Shown: one piece after another, positions 55,582 through 64,000 of the stretch
Numbering within the stretch: position 1 is the first letter of the stretch
How the letters are laid out: each line of letters opens with the position of its first letter
Assembly (NCBI GenBank): GCA_947455195.1
Contig: CANGMI010000003.1
Location: forward strand, 62,001 to 126,000
Source: Pseudomonadota bacterium
Lineage (GTDB): Bacteria > Pseudomonadota > Gammaproteobacteria > Burkholderiales > SG8-39
Direction of reading: 5' to 3'
Length of the DNA stretch: 64,000 nt
Program-made: the position numbers and the translations under genes
The notes under the pieces: generated by a model
What the model was told of the DNA's origin: nothing
What the model saw: the letters and a program-made list of their open reading frames with translations, nothing else
Database searches by the model: none

Positions 55582-58257
55582 TCAGACCTCCCAGGGAGCC
55601 GGCGCGTCCGCGTCGAGGCGATAGCGCTCGATGGCAGCCGCCGCCAGGCCCGACTCGATCTGCCCGTCGCGCTCGAGCGTAGCCAGTGCAGCCACCGCGA
55701 TATGTTCTGCAGAGACTTCGAAAAACCGTCGCAGCGTCGGCCGGGTATCGCTGCGCCCGAAGCCATCGGTGCCCAGTGTCACACAGGGCCGCGACGTGCA
55801 GGCACGCAGACTGTCGGCCACTGCACGCACATAGTCGGAAGCCACGACCAGGGGCCCCGATGCCTTGCCAAGGCACTGCTCGACCCAGGAAAGACGCGGG
55901 CTCTCGCCCGGGTGCAGCCGGTTCCACCGATCGGTCGCCATCGCATCGCGATGCAACTCGCTGAAACTGGTGACGCTCCAGACACCCGCCCCGATGTTCC
56001 AGTCGTCCTCCAGCAGGCGCGCCGCCTCGATGGCTTCACGCAGGATGGTGCCACTGGCCGCGAGTTGTACCTGCTCGGCGCCCATCCTCGGCGCAGAGAA
56101 ACGATACATGCCGCGCAAGATGCCCGCCTCGGCCCCTGCTGGCAATGCCGGGTGAGCGTAGTTCTCGTTCATCGCGGTGATGTAGTAGAAGACGTCTTCA
56201 CCGTCCATGAGCATGCGACGCATGCCGTCCTGCACGATCACCGCCAGTTCATGCGCGAAGCATGGGTCCCAGGCACGGCAGTTCGGAATCGCAGCCGCCA
56301 TGAGGTGACTCGATCCATCCTGATGCTGCAGGCCTTCGCCAGCGAGGGTAGTCCGCCCCGCCGTGGCACCAATCAGAAAACCGCGCGAGCGCTGATCGGC
56401 CGCTGCCCAGATGAGATCCCCCACCCGCTGAAAGCCGAAGATGGAGTAATAAATGTAGAAGGGCAGCATGCGCACGCCATGCGTGCTGTACGCCGTGGCT
56501 GCCGCAATCCACGAGGCCAGCGCACCGGCCTCGGATATCCCCTCCTCGAGAATCTGCCCCTCGCGCGCTTCTCGGTAGTAGCTCAGCTCCTCCTTGTCCT
56601 CGGGCTCGTAGAGTTGGCCCACGGCTGAATAGATCCCGATCTGGCGAAACAGGCCCTGCATGCCGAAGGTGCGCGCCTCATCGGCCACGATCGGCACGAT
56701 GCGGGACCCGATGACCGGATCACGCACCAGTTGCGAGAGCATGCGCACCAGTACCATGGTGGTGGAGTGCTCACGGTCACCGGTGCCCAGCGTGATGGCA
56801 TCAAACGCCGAGAGGGGTGGCACGGCCAGCGCGGGCGCATCGTTGCGTCGCTGCGGCAGGTAGCCCCCCAGCGCACTGCGCCGCGCATGGAGGTAGCGCA
56901 TTTCCTCACTGTCGGGCGCGGGTCGGTAGAACTGCAGCGACTCGACCTGCTCATCGGACAGGGGCAGCGCGAAGCGGTCGCGAAACGCGCGCAGCGCCTC
57001 GGCATCGAGTTTCTTCTGCTGGTGCGTGGTCATGCGCGCCTGCCCGGCCGAGCCCATGCCGAAGCCCTTCATGGTCTGCGCCAGAATGACGGTGGGTTGA
57101 CCGCGATGGCCCATCGCCGCTGCATATGCTGCGTGGATCTTCAGCGGGTCATGGCCTCCTCGCCGCAACTTGTCGATCTCGGCATCAGACATGTGCGCGA
57201 CCAGCGCCTGCAGTTCGGGGTACTTGTTGAAGAAGTGCTCCCGATTGAAGCGGCCATCGGTGGCGGCGTACTTCTGAAACTCGCCATCGACCGTCTCGTG
57301 CAGTCGGCGCAGGATGTGACCGTCGTGGTCGCGGGCAAAGAGCGTGTCCCAGTTCGACCCCCAGAGCACCTTCACGACGTTCCAGCCGGCACCGGCAAAC
57401 AGGCCCTCGAGTTCCTGGATGATCGAGCCATTGCCACGCACCGGCCCATCGAGCCGCTGCAGGTTGCAATTGATCACGAACACGAGGTTGTCGAGTCCCT
57501 CACGCGCGGCGAGTGACAGGCCGGCCAGGGACTCCGGTTCATCCATTTCGCCGTCGCCGAAGAACCCCCACACCTTGCGCGACGCGCCAGTGGCGATGCC
57601 GCGCGCCTCGAGGTAGCGCATGTGCCGCGCCTGGTAGATGGCGCTGATCGGCCCCAGGCCCATCGATCCGGTCGGAAACTGCCATAGCGATGGCATCAAC
57701 CACGGATGCGGATAGGACGACAGACCGGCACCACCCACTTCGCGCCGGTAATTGGCAAGGTGCGCCTCGTCGAGACGACCTTCGAGAAAGGCGCGCGCAT
57801 AGACCCCGGGGGCCGAATGCGGCTGGAAGTAGACGAGATCGCCCTGCTGGCCGGCGCGAAAGAAATGATTGAATCCCACTTCAAACAGGTCGGCGGCCGA
57901 TGCGTAGCTCGCGATATGGCCCCCGAGTTCGCCGAAAGCCTTGTTGGCGCGCACGACCATGGCGAGCGCATTCCAGCGCACGATCGCCGACAGGCGCGTT
58001 TCGATACCCGGATCGCCCGGATAAGGTGGCTGGTCGGCCACGGAGATCGTGTTGCCGTAGGGCGTATTGAAGCGCGAGCGCGTCCGTACCTCGGCTGCCG
58101 AGGCGTGCTCGATGAGTCGCTGCAGCAGATAACGGGCGCGATCGCCCCCGCCCGCCCGCAGCAGGCCATCGAACGCATCGAGCCATTCGCGAGTCTCTGC
58201 CGGGTCGAGATCGAGGCCGTCCCTTGAATCGCCCCGCCCTGCCGAAAGGTCGTTCAT
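55582..58257 (-). CDS. Second homodimeric 2-oxoacid dehydrogenase E1 (AceE paralogue)
   Basis: 891 residues, collinear with AceE at 6030-8711: ThDP site GDGEMDEPES and NCNLQRLDGPVRGNG, SSYPHPWLMP, DEARTFGMQG and LGTDGFGRSDTR are all kept. No E2 or E3 gene is adjacent, so it must use the E2/E3 of the main operon or another complex. Beside an Lrp-family regulator it resembles the mdeR-mdeB arrangement of Pseudomonas putida, where MdeB acts on 2-oxobutyrate from methionine. That function is inferred from context only. ATG at 58257 has GGGATGG ahead; in-frame starts at 58269 and 58284 are alternatives. Confidence 0.9.
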   Translation of the reverse strand: MNDLSAGRGDSRDGLDLDPAETREWLDAFDGLLRAGGGDRARYLLQRLIEHASAAEVRTRSRFNTPYGNTISVADQPPYPGDPGIETRLSAIVRWNALAMVVRANKAFGELGGHIASYASAADLFEVGFNHFFRAGQQGDLVYFQPHSAPGVYARAFLEGRLDEAHLANYRREVGGAGLSSYPHPWLMPSLWQFPTGSMGLGPISAIYQARHMRYLEARGIATGASRKVWGFFGDGEMDEPESLAGLSLAAREGLDNLVFVINCNLQRLDGPVRGNGSIIQELEGLFAGAGWNVVKVLWGSNWDTLFARDHDGHILRRLHETVDGEFQKYAATDGRFNREHFFNKYPELQALVAHMSDAEIDKLRRGGHDPLKIHAAYAAAMGHRGQPTVILAQTMKGFGMGSAGQARMTTHQQKKLDAEALRAFRDRFALPLSDEQVESLQFYRPAPDSEEMRYLHARRSALGGYLPQRRNDAPALAVPPLSAFDAITLGTGDREHSTTMVLVRMLSQLVRDPVIGSRIVPIVADEARTFGMQGLFRQIGIYSAVGQLYEPEDKEELSYYREAREGQILEEGISEAGALASWIAAATAYSTHGVRMLPFYIYYSIFGFQRVGDLIWAAADQRSRGFLIGATAGRTTLAGEGLQHQDGSSHLMAAAIPNCRAWDPCFAHELAVIVQDGMRRMLMDGEDVFYYITAMNENYAHPALPAGAEAGILRGMYRFSAPRMGAEQVQLAASGTILREAIEAARLLEDDWNIGAGVWSVTSFSELHRDAMATDRWNRLHPGESPRLSWVEQCLGKASGPLVVASDYVRAVADSLRACTSRPCVTLGTDGFGRSDTRPTLRRFFEVSAEHIAVAALATLERDGQIESGLAAAAIERYRLDADAPAPWEV

Positions 58258-58316
58258 CGAATGCACCATCCCGCCTGCCACCATGAGGCTGCCATCGTAG
58301 CGTCAGGCGCACGGCA

Positions 58317-58359
58317 TGTGCTTTCAAAGATTCGCGCGTGAAGCCTTTCAGAAAGCACA
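58317..58359. promoter_or_regulatory. Inverted repeat between the E1 paralogue and the Lrp-type gene
   Basis: Perfect 9-bp arms TGTGCTTTC (58317-58325) and GAAAGCACA (58351-58359) with a 25-bp spacer. Related TGCTTT-CAAA sequence recurs at 58363-58374. The arm centres are 34 bp apart, near three helical turns, which would suit binding by an oligomeric Lrp-family regulator to the shared divergent promoter region. Confidence 0.5.
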
Positions 58360-58392
58360 ATATGCTTTTCAAACGCACCTAAGGAGCATCCG

Positions 58393-58932
58393 ATGCTGCC
58401 AGGAAATATTGATGCAGCAGACTTGAAAATTCTGGCTGCCTTGCAGGATGACGCGCGCATCTCCAATGTCGACCTCGCCCGCAAGGTCAACCTGACGCCC
58501 TCGCCTTGCCTGGCTCGAGTCCGCGAACTCGAGCGCACGGGACTCATCGAACGCTATGTCACCCTGCTCGATCCGAAGGCGCTGGGGCTCACCCTGAGCG
58601 TGTTCATTCAGGTGCGACTGGAAAAGCAGATCGAACGCTCACTCGAGCGTTTCGAGCAGGCCATGTCGGAACGACCGGAAGTGATGGAGTGCTATCTGAT
58701 GACCGGCGCGTCAGACTATCTGCTGCGGGTCGTGGTTACCGACATGCAGGCGCTCGAGCGGTTCATCGTGGACTTCCTGTCGCGCATACCCGGCATCGGC
58801 AACATCCAGTCGAGTTTCGCGCTCAAGCAGGTAAAGTACCAGACAGCGCTGCCGCTGGAAGCGGTCGCGGCACCGGACCCGACAACGCCCGTGCGACAGG
58901 GCCGAGGGCTCCGCACGAGAAGACGATCGTGA
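58393..58932 (+). CDS. Lrp/AsnC family transcriptional regulator
   Basis: 179 residues: N-terminal AsnC-type HTH ([20 protein letters not shown], then [19 protein letters not shown]), and C-terminal RAM domain ([11 protein letters not shown], then [19 protein letters not shown]) that binds amino acids and forms octamers. A basic tail of about 25 residues is extra. AAGGAG lies 9 nt before the ATG. Divergent from the AceE paralogue, which is its most likely target; the ligand may be an amino acid feeding that enzyme. Confidence 0.92.
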   Translation: MLPGNIDAADLKILAALQDDARISNVDLARKVNLTPSPCLARVRELERTGLIERYVTLLDPKALGLTLSVFIQVRLEKQIERSLERFEQAMSERPEVMECYLMTGASDYLLRVVVTDMQALERFIVDFLSRIPGIGNIQSSFALKQVKYQTALPLEAVAAPDPTTPVRQGRGLRTRRRS

Positions 58933-58939
58933 CTTCGGG

Positions 58940-58970
58940 GGCGCTCCCGGCCTCGTCGACAGGGAGCGCC
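58940..58970. terminator. Hairpin between convergent genes
   Basis: Perfect 9-bp arms GGCGCTCCC (58940-58948) and GGGAGCGCC (58962-58970), loop 13 nt, immediately after the Lrp-type stop and before the convergent aminotransferase stop. No T-run follows on either strand, so termination efficiency is uncertain. Confidence 0.5.
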
Positions 58971-59013
58971 TCGCGGTGGCATCGCCGCAGCGACACCACC
59001 GGACAGGCCCGTG

Positions 59014-60258
59014 TCAGGCCGTGCGCAGTTTCTGCTGGGCGGCGCGCGAGTGCACCTGGGCATACGCCTGGTGCGCGGCCGACTCGGCATCGCCGACGTG
59101 AATCGGGTAGCCGATGTCGTCAAGCACCGAACCCAGTGCCGACAGGCACAGCATCACATTCTCCGGACGGCACGAGTAGCCCATCAGACCGATACGCCAG
59201 ATCTTGCCGGCGAGCGGGCCCAGACCCGCACCGATCTCGAGATTGAAGTCGGCGAGCAGACGCTTGCGCACGTCGGCTTCCTTCGCCTGGATCGACTCGG
59301 GAATGCGGATGGCGTTCATCTGCGGCAGACGAGCGTCTTCGCGCACGAGGTACTGCAGCCCCATCGCTTCCAGGCCCGCCTTGAGCGCCAGGTAATGCCG
59401 GTGGTGGCGCGCCCAGCAGTTCTCGAGCCCTTCTTCACGAATGAGGAGCAGGGCCTCATGCAGACCGAAGAGCGAATTGGTCGGCGCGGTGTGATGGTAG
59501 GTGCGGGTGGTTGCACCCCAGTAACCAAGCAGCAGGTTCATGTCCATGAACCAGCTCTGGATCTTGCCGTCGCGCGCCTTGACGTAGTCGACCACGCGGT
59601 CGGAGAAGGAGACCGGCGACAGGCCCGGCGTGCAGGACAGGCACTTCTGGCTGCCCGAATAGATGGCGTCGATGCCCCACTCGTCGACCCGAACCGGCAC
59701 CCCGCCCAGCGAGGTGACCGCATCGACGATGGTCAGCGCGTCGTGCTTGTGCGCGATCTCGACCAGGGTCTTGGCGTCGGACTGCACGCCGGTGGAGGTC
59801 TCGGCATGAACGAAGGCCACGACGCGTGCGTCGGGGTTCTTCTTGAGCGCGTCCTCGAGCTTCTGCGGGTCAACCTGCTCGCCCCACGCATCCTCGACCA
59901 CGACCGGTATGCCACGGGCGCGCTCGACGTTCTCGATCATGCGACCACCGAAGACCCCGTTGCGGCAAACGATGACCTTGTCACCGGGCGCGACCATATT
60001 GACGAAGCAGTACTCCATGCCCACCGAGCCGGGGCCGGAGGCGGGGAAAGTGAGCGCGTTCTTCGTCTGATACGTGTAGCGCAGGAGCGACTTCAACTCT
60101 TCCATCATGTCGACGAAGATCGGGTCGAGGTACCCGATGGCCGGCTGACTCATGGTGGTGAGCACGCGCGGGTGGATCTCGGTCGGTCCCGGTCCCATCA
60201 GCGTGCGCTGTGGCGGGTGAAAGGACGAGATGCGCTTGGCGGGGGCGAAATCAGTCAT
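59014..60258 (-). CDS. Class V aminotransferase (alanine/serine-glyoxylate type)
   Basis: 414-residue PLP enzyme from the ATG at 60258, which has AGGAG 9 nt ahead. FHPPQRTLMGPGPTEIHPRV starts the fold, TFPASGPGSVGMEYC and AFVHAETSTGVQSD follow, and Lys205 in IYSGSQKCLSC is the PLP lysine. IVDAVTSLGG contains the Asp that pairs with the pyridine nitrogen. It resembles serine-glyoxylate and alanine-glyoxylate aminotransferases, so glyoxylate is the probable amino acceptor. The reading frame continues upstream without a stop through an HTH-like segment (next entry), so a longer fused form is possible. Confidence 0.9.
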   Translation of the reverse strand: MTDFAPAKRISSFHPPQRTLMGPGPTEIHPRVLTTMSQPAIGYLDPIFVDMMEELKSLLRYTYQTKNALTFPASGPGSVGMEYCFVNMVAPGDKVIVCRNGVFGGRMIENVERARGIPVVVEDAWGEQVDPQKLEDALKKNPDARVVAFVHAETSTGVQSDAKTLVEIAHKHDALTIVDAVTSLGGVPVRVDEWGIDAIYSGSQKCLSCTPGLSPVSFSDRVVDYVKARDGKIQSWFMDMNLLLGYWGATTRTYHHTAPTNSLFGLHEALLLIREEGLENCWARHHRHYLALKAGLEAMGLQYLVREDARLPQMNAIRIPESIQAKEADVRKRLLADFNLEIGAGLGPLAGKIWRIGLMGYSCRPENVMLCLSALGSVLDDIGYPIHVGDAESAAHQAYAQVHSRAAQQKLRTA

Positions 60259-60519
60259 GCTTGAATCTCCTGTCTGGGACAACGGGTCATCATCGGGCCG
60301 GGACTTGACCCGTACCGGCTTGGCGCGCTGCGCCTCGTGCAGCACTTCCTGCGACTGGATGCGGCCTTCCGACAGGGTCTCGATCTGCATCGCCCATCGG
60401 GCCGGTATGTAGCCGGCTTTCATCCAGTTGTTGACGACCGCACGATCAAGCCGGAGCGCACGCGCAACTTCTGCCTGGGAACCAAAGATTTCGACGAGGC
60501 GTTCGGCGCAGCTGGCCAT
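60259..60519 (-). CDS. Cro/YdaS-like HTH segment in frame with the aminotransferase
   Basis: 87 codons from an ATG at 60519 that run without a stop into the aminotransferase frame. The residues look like a small Cro-type DNA-binding domain: AERLVEIFGSQAEVARALRL, then DRAVVNNWMKAGYIPARWAM, then IETLSEG. A linker rich in Lys/Arg and Asp follows (residues about 62-87). In relatives I would expect such a domain as a separate small gene. Here either a fusion of about 501 residues is made, or the HTH part is a remnant that lost its own stop by a frameshift. The +1 frame has TGA overlapping the aminotransferase ATG. The promoter at 60551-60579 places this segment inside the transcript. Confidence 0.5.
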
Positions 60520-60550
60520 TCGGCGGGACTTCTTGCAACGATAGCCGGCC

Positions 60551-60579
60551 AGTGTAGCCTGCCAGTATCTTCCTGACAA
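60551..60579 (-). promoter_or_regulatory. Sigma70 promoter of the HTH-aminotransferase unit
   Basis: Minus strand TTGTCA (60579-60574), 17-bp spacer, TACACT (60556-60551). Predicted start near 60544, about 25 nt before the HTH ATG at 60519. This rules out the longer start at 60579. Confidence 0.65.
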
Positions 60580-60673
60580 CTGAACTGACCACCCTGACTC
60601 ACCTCAAATTTGTTGTGAATCAACGATTTATGGCTGACGTATCGTCCCCGGTCGCCGCCGCCGAGAGCGCGCC

Positions 60674-62251
60674 TCAGGCCACGACCGAACCCCAGTTGCG
60701 CACGAGGTGGTCGGCCGTCCGCAAGGTGAGCGCGTGCAGGGTGAAGGTCGGATGGACCGCGCCTTCGGTCGGGTACAGACCCGCCCCGGTGACGTACAGG
60801 TTGGCCAGTTCATGCGCCCGCCCGTAGCTGTCGGTCACCGAATCGGCCGCCGACTTGCCCATCGGCGTACCTCCGGTGAAGTGCAGGAGAGGCGGCGGGC
60901 CGGGAGGCGACCAGACCTCCTTGGCCGAGGTGGCACGCATGATGCGCAGACCCTCCTCACGGGCATGCGCAAAGAGCTTCAGCGCATGCTCATCGAGGCT
61001 GTGCACGATGCGGGCAATGGGCATGCCGAACTCATCACGCCGATCCGACAGCATGACGCGGTTGTCCGGATTGGGCAGCGCCTCGATGACCGCACCCATC
61101 TTCACCAGACCGCGCGCAGCCCGCTTCATGTAGTCATGCAGGGCAGCCCCGAAAAGCGGCACCTGGGTGTTGGCAAGGCCGGTGAAATCGTTGGGCTTGT
61201 TGGCTGCACCGATCATCCAGGTGTAGCTGCCGATGAAATCGCGCCGCTGCGACTTGGCATAACCATCCTGCGAGATGAGCTGGGCCGCCGACAGGCCCAT
61301 GTGGTTCTGCACATCCTCATCCATCATGCCGAAGACGCCTGCCCCGACGTGCGTCATGATGTGCCGGCCCACCAGCCCATTGCGGTTCGAGAGGCCCGCG
61401 GGGTGACGGGCGTTGGCCGAATTGAGCAGCAGGCGCGGGTTCTGACTGGTGAACGCCGCCAGGATCACCAGATCGGCATGCTGCACATGAGATTCACGGG
61501 TGCGCGTGTCGACATACTCCACCGCGGTCGCACGATCGCCCTTCTCGTTGGTGAGCACCCGAAGGGCATTGCTGTAGGGCCTGATCTCGGCACCGTACTT
61601 GCGCACTTCGGGCAAGTAGCTGGTAAAGGTGTTGACGAGCGCACCAATCGGGCATCCGGCATCGCACCAGGCGTCATAGACACAGGCTGGCCGCCCCTTG
61701 AAGGGCACGCTGTTCACCGCCACCGGCGCCGGCGCGGTGCGGATGCCCAGCCTGGCAAAACCCTCGGCGACCTTCTGCGCGTGCGGAAAGACCTTCACCG
61801 GCGGCATCGGATAGGGCGCACCGGCCGGCCGCCACACTTCCTGCACATGGTCACCGGAGATGCCCAGTTCGTTCTGGATGCGGTCATACCAGGGGCGCAG
61901 CTCGTCGTAGCCGAAGGGCCAGTCGAGCCCGACGCCAAAGCCTGACTTCACCGCAAAGTCTTCCTCGTGCAACCGCGGCCAGTTGGCGTACTGGTGGATG
62001 ACGGCGCCACCGACACCCCACCCCGAGTTGAAATTATGGGCGACGGGGTTCCTGCCCTCGAGCTGATTGGCACCAAACCACTTCAGGCGGCGCGACCAGA
62101 TCTGCGAACTGACGAGGTCCTCGGGCTCCCAGGGCGGGCCCAGTTCGAGTACCACCACCTTGCGCCCCGCCTCGGCAAGCCGGGCGGCGAGCATCAGGCC
62201 CGACGGGCCTGCACCGACGATGACTGCATCGACCTTCTCATGATTGGCCAT
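60674..62251 (-). CDS. GMC family FAD oxidoreductase (gluconate 2-dehydrogenase-type large subunit)
   Basis: 525 residues. The FAD-binding start is AVIVGAGPSGLMLAARLAEAG with VVLELG at strand 2; GWGVGGAVIHQYANWPR matches the GMC FAD-covering loop, DAGCPIGAL-like Cys residues follow, and the C-terminal GGTPMGKSAADS, then VTGAGLYPTEGAVHPTFTLHAL forms the active site. No signal peptide, but its partner has one with twin arginines. It should oxidise a sugar acid or alcohol and pass electrons to the respiratory chain. Starts 4 bp after the partner gene's stop with GGTGAG just ahead. Confidence 0.88.
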   Translation of the reverse strand: MANHEKVDAVIVGAGPSGLMLAARLAEAGRKVVVLELGPPWEPEDLVSSQIWSRRLKWFGANQLEGRNPVAHNFNSGWGVGGAVIHQYANWPRLHEEDFAVKSGFGVGLDWPFGYDELRPWYDRIQNELGISGDHVQEVWRPAGAPYPMPPVKVFPHAQKVAEGFARLGIRTAPAPVAVNSVPFKGRPACVYDAWCDAGCPIGALVNTFTSYLPEVRKYGAEIRPYSNALRVLTNEKGDRATAVEYVDTRTRESHVQHADLVILAAFTSQNPRLLLNSANARHPAGLSNRNGLVGRHIMTHVGAGVFGMMDEDVQNHMGLSAAQLISQDGYAKSQRRDFIGSYTWMIGAANKPNDFTGLANTQVPLFGAALHDYMKRAARGLVKMGAVIEALPNPDNRVMLSDRRDEFGMPIARIVHSLDEHALKLFAHAREEGLRIMRATSAKEVWSPPGPPPLLHFTGGTPMGKSAADSVTDSYGRAHELANLYVTGAGLYPTEGAVHPTFTLHALTLRTADHLVRNWGSVVA

Positions 62252-62255
62252 GATC

Positions 62256-62813
62256 TCACCACTTGCGGGTTGGCATGACATGCGGCATGTAGGGCACGCC
62301 CAGCCGCTCGAAACCCTCGACAGTGCCGTAGACCACGTCCACGGCATCCATCCGGGCCAGAAGGTAGAAGAAGGGCGATGGCGGTCCGCTCCATCCCTCG
62401 GGCACCTTCTGGCGCATCTGGTCGACGAACTTCACCTGCTCGTCAGCCTTCAGGGCTGCGAAGACCTGACCGTGAGCGGCTGTGGCCGCACGATCGAGCG
62501 CCCCGAGACAGGCCCGATAGAAGTTGGTGACGGGCGGCGGCACGTTGGCCGCACGCGCTGCAAGCAGACACTGCCCGGGATCGACCGACAGCTGGTGGTC
62601 GACGTAGAGGGCGATGCCGGCTTCCCGCGCACCGGGCAGCAGGGTGTCACCGAGCGCCTCGAGCGCAGCGCGCTCGGCCCCCGTGAGTACCTGCAGGGGA
62701 ACAGCCTGGGCATAGGCTTCACGCAAGGTGAGCCAGGTCTGGGTGCCGCCGACAGTGAACGCAAACGCGCCCAGCGCAGCACCCTTCAGCATCGATCGAC
62801 GATCGACTGTCAT
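62256..62813 (-). CDS. Gluconate 2-dehydrogenase subunit 3-like protein with Tat-type signal
   Basis: 185-residue small subunit. The N-terminus has DRRSMLKGAALGAFAFTVGG, a twin-arginine signal, followed by the subunit-3 core (ERAALEALGDTLLPGAREAG, then VDHQLSV, then FVDQMRQKVPEGW). It probably carries the folded FAD subunit through the Tat system to the periplasm. GGAGGAG lies 5 nt before the ATG at 62813. The cytochrome c subunit normally completing this enzyme type is not adjacent. Confidence 0.85.
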   Translation of the reverse strand: MTVDRRSMLKGAALGAFAFTVGGTQTWLTLREAYAQAVPLQVLTGAERAALEALGDTLLPGAREAGIALYVDHQLSVDPGQCLLAARAANVPPPVTNFYRACLGALDRAATAAHGQVFAALKADEQVKFVDQMRQKVPEGWSGPPSPFFYLLARMDAVDVVYGTVEGFERLGVPYMPHVMPTRKW

Positions 62814-62978
62814 GGTGTCTCCTCCCGGTCGGGCTCGCGTGCGAGGCGCTGCCCTTTTTATCGTTCTTGTGTCGTGCAAGGTTCGCCAGGAGACAGCGGT
62901 CTGACTGTCTGTCGACGATCCAGCATCGATCCTAGGCCGCGCAAGGGCGATTTGCAACCTGAGGGCGAGAGCCTGCCG

Positions 62979-63986
62979 TCAATCGGTATCGGGCACCGAT
63001 GAGGGCAGGGCGTGATCCTCGGGCGGATCGAACGCGCGGTCACCCTCGGCGCGCGCGACGCCATCGGGGGCAAGGTTCATGAAATCGAACAGGGCACCGT
63101 CGAGCAGGTGCGATCGGCTCACGTTCGAGAGGCTGCGAAAGATGGTCTGTACCCGACCCGGATGCTGCCGCTCCCATTGCTGCAGCATCGCCTTCACCTG
63201 CTTTCTCTGCAAGGTCTCCTGCGATCCACAGAGATCGCAGGGAATGATCGGAAAACCACGCACACCCGCCCAGGCTTCGAGGTCGCCTTCCTCGACATAG
63301 GCCAGCGGCCGGATGACCACGTGGCGACCATCGTCTGACTGCAACTTGGCCGGCATGGCCTTCAGCTTGCCGCCGTAGAAGAGATTGAGAAAGAAGGTCT
63401 CGATGATGTCATCGCGATGGTGCCCGAGCGCGATGCGCGTGGCACCCAGTTCACTCGCGACCCGGTAGAGCACCCCACGGCGCAGGCGCGAGCACAGCGA
63501 GCACATCGTGCGTCCCTCGGGCACCAGCCGCTTGACGACCGAGTAGGTGTCCTGCACCTCGATGCGCCACGGAATGCCCAGACCTTCGAGATAGCGCGGC
63601 AGCACGTCGGCCGGGAATCCGGGATGTCGCTGATCGAGGTTGACCGCAATGATCTCGAAGTCGATGGGTGCACGGTCGCGCAGTTTCATCAGGATGTCGA
63701 GCAGCCCGTAGCTGTCCTTGCCCCCCGACAGGCAGACCATGACGCGATCACCGTGGCCGATCATGCCGAAGTCGTTGATGGCCTGTCCGACCAGACGACA
63801 CAGACGACGCTCGAGCTTGTTGGCTTCGAAGGCGCTGCGACGGTCGGCCGGACCGGGCGCGCGTGGCGCGGCGTCGACGGCCACGGGCACGATCGGGCTG
63901 GTCGATGAGGATCCGACAGGGGACAAGGCCAGGGGCGACCCAGCGAGGGACGGCTGGGCGAGGGGCAACTCGGACACGCGCTGCAC
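62979..63986 (-). CDS. ttcA: tRNA 2-thiocytidine biosynthesis protein TtcA
   Basis: ATP- and [4Fe-4S]-dependent enzyme that thiolates C32 of some tRNAs. PP-loop SGGKDS at 87-92; cluster cysteines in [11 protein letters not shown] and [27 protein letters not shown] is the second nucleotide motif. E. coli TtcA has about 311 residues; this frame gives 335 with a Ser/Pro/Ala-rich N-terminal extension of about 50. The start is uncertain: a TAG blocks the frame 6 bp upstream of the GTG at 63986, and no ATG occurs in the extension, so a GTG start (at 63986 or later) is needed. Confidence 0.92.
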   Translation of the reverse strand: MQRVSELPLAQPSLAGSPLALSPVGSSSTSPIVPVAVDAAPRAPGPADRRSAFEANKLERRLCRLVGQAINDFGMIGHGDRVMVCLSGGKDSYGLLDILMKLRDRAPIDFEIIAVNLDQRHPGFPADVLPRYLEGLGIPWRIEVQDTYSVVKRLVPEGRTMCSLCSRLRRGVLYRVASELGATRIALGHHRDDIIETFFLNLFYGGKLKAMPAKLQSDDGRHVVIRPLAYVEEGDLEAWAGVRGFPIIPCDLCGSQETLQRKQVKAMLQQWERQHPGRVQTIFRSLSNVSRSHLLDGALFDFMNLAPDGVARAEGDRAFDPPEDHALPSSVPDTD

Positions 63987-64000
63987 CGCCTAGAGGTAGA

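Overview
The window is a GC-rich, densely packed bacterial chromosome segment. Its gene content and order suggest a betaproteobacterium, most likely of the Burkholderiales. Pointers are an E1-E2-E3 pyruvate dehydrogenase operon whose E3 carries its own lipoyl domain, the glnA-ntrB-ntrC order, a TIGR02449-type coiled-coil gene followed by zapA, a TctC-type (Bug) binding protein and a hydantoinase A/B pair. The taxon is inferred, not shown. No tRNA, rRNA, insertion sequence, prophage or CRISPR array was seen.

Layout. 1-2.7 kb: 3' end of an MFS transporter, rpiA, and a chromate transporter split into two short half-size genes. 2.8-8.7 kb: lpdA, aceF and aceE (pyruvate dehydrogenase), read leftward from a good sigma70 promoter. 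9.0-13.4 kb: folD, oligopeptidase A, a DUF4124/glutaredoxin-like exported protein and xthA, read rightward. 13.4-20 kb: malate synthase, ntrC, ntrB, a DUF4124 protein and glnA, read leftward. glnA has a -24/-12 sigma54 promoter, two NtrC-like sites 31 bp apart upstream, and a strong hairpin just after its stop.

20.1-26.4 kb: rhodanese, a gamma-glutamyltransferase-family enzyme, uppP, a TctC binding protein, and thiC with its TPP riboswitch. 26.6-33.4 kb is the most accessory-looking part: a tight rightward operon of an aconitase-superfamily dehydratase (large and small subunits), hydantoinase/oxoprolinase-type HyuB and HyuA, and an NAD-dependent epimerase. Its substrate is unknown; I consider it the best candidate for an undescribed pathway. 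33.4-44.2 kb: a long leftward run with overlapping genes. It starts with a BtuF-like binding protein, continues through lipopolysaccharide-type glycosyltransferases and MsbA, and ends with a DUF4254 protein, rsmE, argA and the Fe(II)-trafficking protein.

44.2-51.7 kb: a cobalamin riboswitch and BtuB-type receptor, TIGR02449 protein, zapA, a probable 6S RNA, an EVE-domain protein, hemE, an A/T-rich spacer with several DnaA boxes, and priA. 51.7-64 kb: ribosomal protein THX, a 2OG-Fe(II) oxygenase, a TfoX-like protein, a MATE pump coupled to a CysB-type regulator, a second homodimeric E1 (AceE-like) opposite an Lrp-family regulator, an alanine/serine-glyoxylate-type aminotransferase preceded in frame by a small HTH segment, a GMC oxidoreductase with its gluconate-dehydrogenase subunit-3-like partner, and ttcA.
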